From Branchiostoma floridae (Eukaryota > Chordata > Leptocardii > Amphioxiformes > Branchiostomatidae): a DNA stretch of 64,000 nucleotides. Below are positions 54,867-64,000 of this stretch, one piece after another. The stretch's first letter is position 1. Each line of letters begins with the position of its first letter. Under the pieces are notes generated by a model, which did no database searches, was not told the DNA's origin, and was given only the letters and a program-made list of their open reading frames with translations. The position numbers and the translations under genes were made by a program. The DNA is taken from positions 21,312,191 through 21,376,190 of the forward strand of contig NC_049986.1 of NCBI RefSeq assembly GCF_000003815.2. The letters are read 5' to 3'.

Positions 54867-57571
54867 CTAGAACCCCGTTTCCTCTTCGAAGCGTTCGTCT
54901 TGGTGCCTTCTTCGATCTCTCGCCCGTCTGCGCATGCGTGCCCTTTGTAGACGGTCGTCTCGTCTTCTGCGCCGCTGCCAAGAGCGGACACTGAAGCTGG
55001 CCACCACTAGGACGGCAAGGATTGTGCCGAGGAAGATTGCTGTAAATGCTGGGGAGGAGAGAAAAGTTGTGTTGTTTTTTTAATGGAATAATTATATATA
55101 ATAATAAGCATCAACATATGTAAGAAAACAAACAAAATGATGACACACTAGAATCTACAAGACCAATGTAGGTTAGGTTTTGACACAGCAAGATGAAATA
55201 CAAAATAGAAAGCCCGAAAAAAACGGCTAAACAAAACGTTAAAAAAAACAGCCGTAGCCGTACTCTGCTTGGAGAGTACAATTGGCTGTATTTTTCGCTG
55301 AAAATATGCCCCTTAACAAGTTGGACGGGGCTCTGGCGACGTCTATCCAACACTAATGATTATAGCTACATGTATATCCCCATGAGATAACAGCACCTCT
55401 TGGACATGGACGAAGTGGGAATCAACAAAACTGGATAGTTAAAATAGGTGATATTTGGATCAACTTTAACTTCTGAGTTTTTGAGAACATTTAGTGCATG
55501 AGTAGGGTGGACGGGCACTCTGAACATAATAATATTAACAGGAATGCAGGTCAGATTATGTAATTAGCGGCGTGGAACCATAGCCTCTACCAGGCTCCGC
55601 CGTTCGGTGGTCTAATTGTAGAAATTGGACAAATACGCTAGGGGAGTACTAGTTAGCCACCAGAAGAGTACGTTTCCTCACCGCGGAGCCTGGTAGAGGC
55701 TAGCTACTCTGACCTCACGTGACTCAGGTACCGACTTAAAGCAGAAATCTCATTTCAGTTATTCTTTAAAGGCACTGCACTTTCAATGCTCCAAATCAGC
55801 TTAAGTCATTCTATGTCACAAGAAATAAAACAAGAACCTTACCTTTCCAAAATCCCGTCAACTGAGCCTTTAAGTTGCTGACAGTGGTCTTCTGTCCGCT
55901 GAAAGTGGCTCCCAGTTCTTTCTTCTCGAGCTGTTGTGTTCCCGAAGTGCTTGGCGAGTAAGCTTCTGTTTCTTCTGGCTTTACAGATGTGCTATGAGAG
56001 TCAGAGGGGCACGTCGGAAGGTCCACGTCTCGGATGAACTTTCCTTTCAGCTCGATGGGCGAGTAGCACTTCAGCACGAAGGTATGTATCAGCTGAGAGA
56101 TGTAGCGGTTTTCCGGCACGTCTAGGACGATCACCACGCCTCTCGGATGAAAGTTGCAGTTTGCTAGCATACATGACTTGACTCTCTCGGGCGTGGTGTT
56201 GACGCAGCCGTCCCCGCGGTGGGCCAGGACACACCGCCGGGAACGCGCGATCCACTCCGCCTCACAGTCGCAGCGGAACGGGTTGTGCCACATCCACAGA
56301 TAGAACATGTTTCCAAACGGCTTGGCTCCGGTCAGAAAGGTCTCGGGAATGGAGGCAATGCTATTTGACTGGAGGCGAAGATGCGTTAGTGAGCGGGGGA
56401 AGTCCACATAGGCATCCACTCGTGAAATCTCGTTGTTATCGAGTTCTAAGTCGGTGATGTGCGGGGCGTTGTGAAGAGAAGACCACGGGAATTCTTTCAA
56501 GCGGTTGTAAGACAAAACCAGATGTGTCAGCCTCGGCATTTCAGGCACTGACTTCACCTCCTCTATGGCATTGAACTTCAGAATGAGTCGAGACAAAGTG
56601 CTGAATGTTAGATTGCCGGGGATGGTCTTAAACTTGGGACTATGTCGTGCGCATTGGCCGTCAGTCCAGCAAGAACCAAGTGCGCTTACTTGTGCCAGAG
56701 CTTTGAAGTTGCTGGCAGTGGTCGTCTGTCCGCTGAAAATGGCTCCCAGTTCTTTCTTTTCGAGCTGTTGTGTTCCCGAAGTGGTTGGCAGGTAAGCTTC
56801 TGTTCCTTGTGGTTTTACAGAGGTGCTCTGAGAGTCAGCGGGACACGTCGGAAGGTCCACTTCTCGGATGAACTTTCCCTTCAACTCGATGGGCGAGTTG
56901 CACTTCAGCACGAAGGTATGTATCAGCTGAGAGATGTAGCGGTTCTCCGGCACGTCTAGGATGATCACCACGCCGTTCGGATGAAAGTTGCAGTTTGTCA
57001 GCATGCAGGTCTTCACTCTCTCGGGCGTGGTGTTGACGCACCCGTCGCCGCGGTGGGCCAGCACACACCGCCGAGACCGAGCGATCCACTCCGCCTCACA
57101 GTCGCAGCGGAAAGGGTTGTGCCACATCCATAGATAGAACATGTTCCCAAACGGCTTGGCTCCAGTCAGAAAGGTCTCGGGAATGGAGGCAATGCTATTT
57201 GACTGGAGACGAAGATGCGTTAGCGAGCGAGGAAAGTTGGCGTAGGCATCCACTCGTGAAATCTCGTTGTTATCGAGTTCTAAGTCGGTGATGTGCGGGG
57301 CATTGTGAAGAGAGGACCACGGGAATTCTTTCAAGCGGTTGTAAGACAAGACTAGATGTGTCAGCCTCGGCATTTCAGGCACTGACTTCACCTCCTCTAT
57401 GGCATTGAACTTCAGAATAAGTCGAGACAAAGTGCTGAATGTTAGATTGCCGGGGATGGTCTTAAACTTCGGACTATGCCGTGCGCATTGGCCGTCAGTC
57501 CAGCAAGTACCAAGTGCGCCTATTTGTGCCAAATGTTGTAGAAGCACCATGACAGCAAAGACAGCAAACAT
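54867..57571 (-). CDS. Single-pass LRR membrane protein built of two near-identical LRR-LRRCT halves
   Basis: Two exons, 57571-55843 and 55048-54867, joined across a good donor/acceptor pair, give 636 aa. Residues 1 to about 19 (MFAVFAVMVLLQHLAQIGA) are a signal peptide; the first ATG of the frame is 57571. Each half has a Cys-containing N-cap (CWTDGQCARHSPKFKTIPGN), about five leucine-rich repeats (LTHLVLSYNRLKEFP, ITDLELDNNEISRV) and an LRRCT cap (NPFRCDCEAEWIARSRRC...GDGC). The second half repeats the first at an exact 278-codon offset (834 bp) with few changes. The second exon encodes a transmembrane helix (FTAIFLGTILAVLVVASF) and a roughly 41-residue tail with about 17 arginines ending EEETGF. 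LRR proteins of this shape act in recognition or adhesion at the cell surface. Ligand and orthologue unknown. Confidence 0.9.
55581..55702. mobile_element. Palindromic MITE-like element in LRR intron
   Basis: tagcctctaccaggctccgc (55581-55600) is inverted almost perfectly as gcggagcctggtagaggcta (55683-55702) around about 80 bp. It lies in the intron of the LRR gene. Confidence 0.75.
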
Positions 57572-57635
57572 GATGTTGTTTCTCCTTTTATGAAAGAAAA
57601 GAAAGAAATCTTCCACTCGAATGTCAAGTGAGGGA

Positions 57636-57725
57636 TGTCCCTGTGGCTCAACCGACAGCGTCCTCAAAGTTGTGCTTCTGGCTCCAGTTGTTGACTTGGA
57701 GGCCCGGGTTCAAGTCTCAGGGTCA
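57636..57725 (+). repeat. tRNA-like SINE head just upstream of the LRR gene
   Basis: gtggctcaaccgacagcg is A-box-like and cccgggttcaagtctcaggg is B-box-like, about 60 bp apart as in RNA polymerase III promoters. A downstream body (gacggtccacaagaaaccga) follows. It lies about 65 bp upstream of the LRR start codon on the other strand, so it may overlap the promoter. Confidence 0.55.
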
Positions 57726-58112
57726 GGACATCGGAGACGGTCCACAAGAAACCGAGCACAACCTGACCTGAAATGCCATCAGAAAACAAACAATCATTAT
57801 AACCCCAAATAGTCCTACTCTTACAGCCTGCTAAAGAGATCAGACGAAAGTAGTTACGTCATGCCGTGTGAGCTAGACCCCGCACCTGCCGCCCCCACAC
57901 CCCCAACAAGCGGCGGGCCCTTTACGATCTAGCCCGTCGACAACATCCAGCTTATCCCAGCTTATAACAAGTACGCCGCCCCCGCACTGGGTTTTGAGGT
58001 TAAAAGAAAACAAATCCATGCCTGCACATGTTCGCCCAGGACAGCAGCGCAAACTGAAAGGATGTCTGGCAACGCTAAGTTGTGTAGATTGGAATCACAG
58101 AAACACTGACAT

Positions 58113-58306
58113 ACTCTCCAAGCAGAGGTTCGGCTCCTGCTGTTTGATTCTTACGCGTTTAGGCGTTTTTGTCGGGCTTTCTAATTTGTACTATGTTCGT
58201 CATGTCCGCCAGCCAAACATGAAGAAAACGTTACAAAATAAACAGCCCAACAAAAATGCCTGAACGCGTCAAAACACAACTGGATCCGAACCTCTGCTTG
58301 GAGAGT
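58113..58306. mobile_element. Foldback element, ACTCTCCAAGCAGAGGTTCGG ends
   Basis: The 20-base word starting at 58113 (actctccaagcagaggttcg) is inverted exactly at 58287-58306. Inner words gcgtttaggcgtttttgt and acaaaaatgcctgaacgc also pair, so the element is a near-complete hairpin. A relative of its end (ctctgcttggagagtac) is at 55265-55281. Confidence 0.85.
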
Positions 58307-58574
58307 AACATAGGCAGAGAAACGCGTCAAAACCAATACTTTCCTCCTTTCAAGTGAATAAAAACGAAGTTAAAACGGCTTACCTCTCTCCTTGACGCTC
58401 CTGTGGTAAGTGTGTAGAGACCGCGCTGTTTCCGCTTCTTTGCTGAATGTAGACCATTAATGTAATTAATTCTGTAGCATATTCATAAAGTCGTGCCGAT
58501 CAGCTGACCTGTCCAACATCCAGTGACGTCGAACAGGTGAGAGGGAGGGTAATTTCAAACAAGTTTCTTAAACT

Positions 58575-58905
58575 GCCGTACGTGCAAATACGTGCTGTCT
58601 ACGTGCCAAAACGCGAGCAATCTTTTGGGACCCGTAAAGCTAGGGGCACAACCCGCCGTACTTGCAAGTGCGTGCTGTCTACGTGCCAAAACGCGGCAAT
58701 CTTTTGGGATCCGTAAGTGGTAAGTACCGCCTCCGTATGAACTCGCAGGGAATCCGACGGATTTTGGAGCACGCAGACACGCCGTAGAACTTTACGTGCA
58801 GACAAAACTTTGTGTGCCATTGGGCTGCGAATTCGCCCCCCGTACGTGCCAGTACGGGCGACGTGGCCAAAAAACGTACGGACAAATGGCACGTACGGCG
58901 GGCTT
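58575..58905. repeat. GC-rich element with 80-bp tandem duplication
   Basis: gccgtacgtgcaaatacgtg...ggacccgtaa (58575 onward) recurs 80 bp later as gccgtacttgcaagtgcgtg...gatccgtaa. Outer words acccgccgtac and gtacggcggg are inverted, suggesting a transposon-like boundary. Rich in acgtgc/gcacgt words; no gene seen. Confidence 0.6.
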
Positions 58906-58910
58906 TATAC

Positions 58911-59173
58911 CCCTTTTCCACTAGAACGGCGCTGTCGCCGCGCGCTCTCTGCGACCTAAAATTTGACATATCACTCGACAAATTCTATAACGTTGTTAGA
59001 AAAGAAACAAATCTTTTTGCACTTGGTGTGTTTTGTTATCTTCTCAGTCACACGTGCACTTTTACGTTTTGTATGATATACCCAGTGTGAAAGCAAATGT
59101 TACACATATCCTATGTAGGTCGCAGTGAGAGCGCAGTGAGAGCGCAGCGCGATCGCCGTCTAGTGGAAAGGGG
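58911..59173. mobile_element. MITE-like element, CCCCTTTTCCACTAGA ends
   Basis: Starts cccttttccactagaacggc and ends cgccgtctagtggaaagggg, inverted repeats of about 20 bp. It has internal ctctctgcgacctaaa against gtaggtcgcagtgagagc. It directly abuts the previous element. Confidence 0.82.
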
Positions 59174-59204
59174 ATCTTACCTCCCGAGCTAAATAGCGGT
59201 GTAG

Positions 59205-59500
59205 CTCTCTGCACGTGGGTTCGTGTGGGTAACTCCACGGTGTTTGGTCCAGAAGCCAGAGGTACTGGGTTCCAATCCTGCCATGCTACCGATCTTGCGC
59301 TATTGGGCAAATGCGCCTTACCCGACTTTCCTTACTCCGCCCAGGTGTAAAACTGGGGTCCCTGACTTCGGTTTGGGATGTAAAAGGCGATGGGAGGTGA
59401 GGGATGGGCTCTGCCTTCCAATAGTGTGCCCGAGACACATTGAATAACAACCCACTGCCCCTATGGCCTTAACCTTAAAAAGGCAATGAGACTACCTACC
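59205..59500 (+). repeat. tRNA-derived SINE, copy with full tail
   Basis: A B-box-like ggttccaatcctgcc is followed by a body (cgcccaggtgtaaaactggggtccctgacttcggtttggg) and the tail gagacacattgaataacaacccactgcccctatggcc...gcaatgagactac. Body and tail match the copy at 10585-10815. Confidence 0.7.
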
Positions 59501-59879
59501 TCTGTGCGTACAGCTGACATTGGTTCCACACATAACTCGGATATTTGTTACATGCTGTATGCAAAACCTTGACACTGACTACTCGCGCCAACACGTACAC
59601 AATTCAGACAAATTACAGCATGTTTGTGCACGGTACGTGCTGTCGTACGTAGCTATGACGTCAACGCCAATATACATTTCGCCTAATAAAAAAAACGGTG
59701 TTATTGAGGCCTCAAGAATACATTTCGATACATACATACATGTGCATGTACCTTGTCTGTTTGAACTTTTATTTCTTATTCATGATAAGCACAGATTGCC
59801 AATATCATTACATAAACATATGGTACAAAGCATATGGTACAGCGAAAGCTCAGGGTTCGTAGTCCATATCTGTTCTCAC

Positions 59880-59954
59880 AAACACACAATACATACGCAC
59901 AGACCTACACACATGCACACACATACACACACACACACCTGCACACACACACAC

Positions 59955-60006
<52 letters not shown>

Positions 60007-60047
60007 ACAAACACAGACACACACATACACGCGGGCACACACACACA

Positions 60048-60088
<41 letters not shown>

Positions 60089-60123
60089 ACACACACACCG
60101 TAACACACACACACAAACACACT
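59880..60123 (+). repeat. (CA)n microsatellite, about 240 bp
   Basis: Long interrupted CA repeat with cacacacacacctg sub-units. The long reading frames across it on both strands (His-Thr or Cys-Val repeats) are artefacts. Confidence 0.98.
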
Positions 60124-60513
60124 CAATGCTGGTTTGGAACAGCGCACTTTATATATAAATCCACATCTATCAGAATACTTTATTACCTCTGTCAACGAAG
60201 GCAGTGGCTGTCTGTCTGCGAGTGTGTCTGTCTGTCAGTTTGTCCTTATAGCTGTTTCTGATTTTTTTCCGCATTTCCACTTCGGCCGGTCAAGAACCTC
60301 TGGGTGTATTACAATGATATTTAGCAAGTCGGTAGGTCTCGAAAAGAATAAGGTCAGGGCCAATTTTGGACCTTACTCTGTTTTCTTTGTGTCTTGATTT
60401 AAGTGAGACGTTTAATTTCTATATTAACTGTTAATGAGATGTTACTTAAGGCTGACAAAATAATAGCAAGTTCAAATTGGACAAAAAAGCGTCTCCCATA
60501 CAAAACAAAGGGT

Positions 60514-60707
60514 TACTGTAAAATCGGAAAATATTCGCTGTCATTTAAAGTCACGGTAGCGAGAACGTGTCCGTATTGGTTCTAACTTTGCGGTTGAAAC
60601 AAGCGGGTAGGCTGACAGAAGGGAGAACAAGTAGAGTTTCGCTGTGGTTTCAAGTTCGCGGAGAAGAGGTTACCGCGAAAACCGCGAACATTTTCTCTTT
60701 TACTGTA
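60514..60707. mobile_element. TACTGTAAA foldback MITE, diverged copy 5
   Basis: tactgtaaaatcggaaaata at the start, and taccgcgaaaaccgcgaaca followed by ttactgta at the end. ctaactttgcggttgaaac and gtggtttcaagttcgcgg inside are family-like. It is more diverged than the SEC16 copies. Confidence 0.6.
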
Positions 60708-60719
60708 CTGTGGTATCTT

Positions 60720-61499
60720 CTAGATCTTTGCTACACAAAACTATTCATAGATATCACTGTTAGGTATACGACCTTCATTCAATAGTGTCTGCAGTACGTC
60801 CTACACGTATCAGTACAACTTTTCAGGTGGATTTTGTGGTCTTCGTTAGTCCCCAACAGGTCGTCTTACGGAGGTACAGGGACCGTCGAATTCGGCAAAA
60901 AAAAATCTGGAAATTGGCCAGGGGGAGACAGCACACGCTTATGTTAGCAGTCCCCCTGGTAGCAATTCCCATGGCAAATTATTCCCTTATAATAGCCAGC
61001 GTAGTCAGTCTGGTAGAGACTAGGTACTCGCTGTGAGACGTAGTTTTATCATGCTTCGTAGCTTTGCCCTTCTGGTCTTTTTTTTCTCAGCGAGACATTT
61101 ATTTTTTGTCCGACATGTCAAAATGTTACCAGGCTGCTGCTACGGGTGCTGTCAGTGTCAATGACCGAATCTTCTTAATATCAATAATCTTCTGCGTGAG
61201 CTCACACTGTAACAACTTTGTTTTGATTTGAACGTACCATCTCGATCCGTAAGAAAAATATAGACTTCGCCGAATCATATATGTTTTTATCAGATTTGAT
61301 GTAAAAAGAAGGGTCTATCTTATTGGATATGCGCCATAGATATCTTATTTGCCAATTTAAGAGTGTAGGTGACAATGAAATCTACATTTTCTAAATCCCC
61401 TGCAATTACTTGCGCACAGTTGACGACAGACGTGCCCTCATAATTAATTTCTCTGACCCTCAGAAGCTGAATTTGTGTCCACTTTTCATAACTTTCTCC
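60720..61499. other. Intergenic, nothing recognised
   Basis: No credible gene. A short inverted pair, ggaaattggccaggggga and tccccctggtagcaattcc, spans about 60910-60970. Confidence 0.4.
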
Positions 61500-62070
61500 T
61501 GACCAACAACATGATAAACATGGACGGTTTCTTACGCCATACTGCAAAGGTGCCCCACGACCTGGCTACAGGAAATGGTTCGTGTTAGCAGCACTTTTGC
61601 AAGCCTTCGGCTGATGACCTTGGGTATCTACTGGCTGGCAAAATACACCTTGATGTAGGTGGGGTCGACTAGATGACAGTGATAAGTTGCCATTAGTATG
61701 CACAATCATCATCATATCTTGCCGCACAATGAAAAGGGGAAATCTGGAATGGAACTTACTGATTTGCTAGCATTTGAACATGTGTGATGTAGCAGATACA
61801 GGCGCAGGACTATGAGGCGCAATATATCTCCTGATCAGTGCACAACGCTTCAAGGCCAGCTAAAATGTTTTCATATTTATCAAAGTCATTTGCGTTCGCA
61901 AGAGACAATGTAGATACATTCATCATGATTTTCTTGTCAACAATAAGCCAGCAACGCCTGTTCAAAAATGAATCAAAATTACGCCATAGCTGTCTAAACT
62001 TCAAAAGGGTGACATTTCACGACGCGCACGTACACCGACTTTTCTACAAAACACGCCCCCTTTTTAAGTC
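61500..62070 (+). repeat. Dispersed duplication, copy A (partner at 63420-64000)
   Basis: Shares in the same order with 63420-64000: aggaaatggttcgtgttagc (versus ggaaatggttcattttagc), tttgcaagccttcggctgatg (versus tttgcatgcctttcgctgacg), aggccagc, attcatcat, gcctgttcaaaa, ctgtct.aacttcaaaag.gtgacatttcac, and cgacttttctacaaaacacgcccc. Confidence 0.75.
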
Positions 62071-63419
62071 AGGTACGTATCAAGAACGTCATAATATTGC
62101 GTCCAGCACTCATTTCAGGCGCACTCCTGGACTACAAGGCGGTCGGGAGAGATCGAGTAAAGGCATCACTCTGAAGCCCGTCGTCCAAGCTCTCATGTCA
62201 GGCGCACTGACGAACTTTTAGGCGGGAGAAAGTACTGGCACCACTCTTCCAAAACTATTGGGGACGTGTACAGTACTTGGCTCCACCTTCAATATGAAGT
62301 AGGTTAACTCTTGTTTCTATTTTCACATTTTTTTTTCTAAAATCCGGATAATGCAGAAGGTTGCGGCCTTAAAAGGCAGCGTTTGCCTTTGAACTCCAAA
62401 TCGTTTTCCCGTGGACCTGTGTGCCCAAAATATAAAGTTGTGGTTGCTTTTCTGTAGTTTTCAGAGTCTCCTAAGTGCGCAGGTGGTGGTGGGGTGGTTC
62501 TTGAAAACATGACACTTTCGTAGCATATCTTCAACGGGATACACTAGACCCCATGCAGTAACTACAAAATAAGTACTGAGAACTTTGGAGAGCTTAAAGC
62601 TGTCAATGCCGCCATGCGATAGTCCTCATGATAGTAGAAGTCGAGATCTGTTCCATCCGTCTACACTCTCAACATGTCGCCGTTGTGGGTCTATATCGCC
62701 GGGTCTTTTGTATCCTCTCCCGACAAAATTAAATGTTGAAATTTAAAGGTCGGCTTTTTCACGTATTCCACAACATTGTTGTATGCCGTGTGTTGTATCA
62801 TCATGATGGAGAAGGCAAAATGTACTCTGCCTAACTTCGAAAAAAATCAGCTACTTCTATGATCTCCCACACCACATACACATGTTGTTATCATGTCACT
62901 TGTCAAGTTGGGTTTGTAAACAAGTGATCTTTACCGAGCTTTTTCGTGCTGTTAGCTTAGCTTTGTGCAGACCTAGAGTGTCTCCTTTAGATTTGCTTTA
63001 TAGCATGACATGTCTTCCTTGTTCGACATGATAAAATCGTACATTGACGGTGCCGTCAGGGACCAAGGCATATACTTTGAGCGACCCTCGCTCCTAGTAC
63101 TATTTATTTTCTTCCGCTCGTACTAATACAGTACATGCAACATGCAAGTTTGTACCCGAGCCGAAATATGGACTCTTTTGTATCAGATGGAAAGTATGTC
63201 TTTTTAAAACATACAGCGTTCATTGAAGAATATATTTCATTTGTCAAGTTTGGAATAAAGTAATGTTGTCGACAATAATGGGACGGAACTATATAGACGT
63301 ACCTTGATATGTCACCTACCCCAGTAACTAATTTTTACTTGACTTAGGTTTTCTCAAGTTTCTTATGAAAACCTTAGCCTACTTTTACTTAGAAGATAGT
63401 AACCAGATCGTAAAATTTA
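62071..63419. other. Intergenic, nothing recognised
   Basis: About 1.35 kb between the two halves of the dispersed duplication. No splice-consistent exon, RNA gene or strong repeat is seen. Confidence 0.4.
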
Positions 63420-64000
63420 CTCCAGAAAGGTTTGACACAGCCTAACATTTGAATTCCTCTTGGAAATGGTTCATTTTAGCAAAAATTTTGCATGCCTTTC
63501 GCTGACGGCCAAGATGGTACATTTGTATATGTGTGAATACGTGCGATGACTCACGGATCGGTCACCTGTACAGTCAAGAGGGAGGGTGGCGCTTACTTAT
63601 GTTGATGAGATAAGCCAGAATTAAGTATTTCTACATCTCTGTAACAGCAGGTTTGTCTGATGTGGCGCTTAAGCTTAGCTGGTGAGAAACCTTGAGACCA
63701 TTTCAGGGCATTTACGTCCGACTAGACTGATCGTCTAGCCAATAAGCACGCCTTCCATACTATAGCTATAAAGGCCAGCCAAGAACTTTCCAGACTTTAC
63801 CGAATTCATCTGCATTCAATAGTATTGGATTATAAGATAGATTCATCATAAGCTGCCCATCTTCCAAAACAACAAAGAAGAGAGCAATGCCTGTTCAAAA
63901 CAAATTAATCACAATTTTACTCTACCTGTCTGAACTTCAAAAGAGTGACATTTCACTCTGCATAGCCTACGCCGGCTTTTCGACAAAACACGCCCCTTTT
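63420..64000 (+). repeat. Dispersed duplication, copy B, running off the window
   Basis: Partner of 61500-62070 at about 1.92 kb distance, with diverged spacing. It contains gctataaaggccagcc (TATA-like, about 63761) and, from about 63888, an ATG-led frame open to the window end that is frameshifted in copy A. The frame is short and unsupported, so I do not call a gene. Confidence 0.7.

Noticed and set aside
56001-57089. Several frames antisense to or out of frame with the LRR exon
   Set aside because: They occur twice because the exon is internally duplicated; no independent features.
59520-60158. 212-codon frame and several 80-96-codon minus-strand frames
   Set aside because: Created by the CA repeat (His-Thr or Cys-Val polymers), not a gene.
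60785-61036. 83-codon plus-strand frame
   Set aside because: No recognisable similarity, no flanking splice signals, overlaps a short inverted repeat.
63888-64000. Start of a new gene at the window end
   Set aside because: Only about 37 codons, frameshifted in the partner copy at 61.9 kb, no domain; kept as part of the repeat.

Overview
The window is eukaryotic: every gene is split by GT-AG introns, with 100-300 bp exons, long AT-rich introns and many short inverted-repeat transposons, and there are no bacterial operons. Gene content suggests an invertebrate chordate, most likely amphioxus (Branchiostoma): a chordate-type SEC16, a 215-residue SEC22B, a bacterial-like GH31 glycosidase and a secreted/membrane leucine-rich-repeat protein. 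The species is an inference; no search could be run. Two runs of exactly 100 N (4240-4339 and 5655-5754) mark assembly gaps.

Layout. (1) 359-7807 (+): the 3' part of a glycoside hydrolase family 31 gene, 13 exons, 5' end outside the window. (2) 8852-13266 (+): a six-exon BTB-BACK-Kelch gene (603 aa) with a TATA box. (3) 15407-18993 (-): SEC22B, five exons, complete. (4) about 19.4-53.4 kb (+): SEC16, 34 coding exons plus a non-coding first exon, about 2556 aa, complete from ATG to stop. (5) 54867-57571 (-): a two-exon LRR transmembrane protein made of two near-identical halves. (6) 57.6-64 kb: no gene seen; this stretch is a mosaic of SINE-like, foldback and tandem-repeat sequence.

Genes working together: SEC22B (R-SNARE of ER-Golgi vesicles) and SEC16 (scaffold of COPII ER exit sites) lie head to head, separated by about 0.65 kb that must hold both promoters. 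That interval contains a TGACGTGG element, the core of unfolded-protein-response/CREB3-family sites, and a second inverted ACACGTCA, so the two secretory-pathway genes may be co-regulated.

The most unusual structure is a recurrent one: tandem duplication of splice junctions. In SEC16 the 3' splice site plus the first ~80 bases of one exon is repeated seven extra times, each copy with an intact acceptor and most with an in-frame stop. In the GH31 gene an exon end plus its 5' splice site is repeated about ten times in 25-bp units. A third donor (SEC16 exon 34) is duplicated once, and the Kelch terminal exon has decayed copies behind it. Exon coordinates were derived by hand from splice sites and reading-phase continuity; phases agree at every junction except one in the GH31 gene, where an exon is probably missing in an assembly gap.
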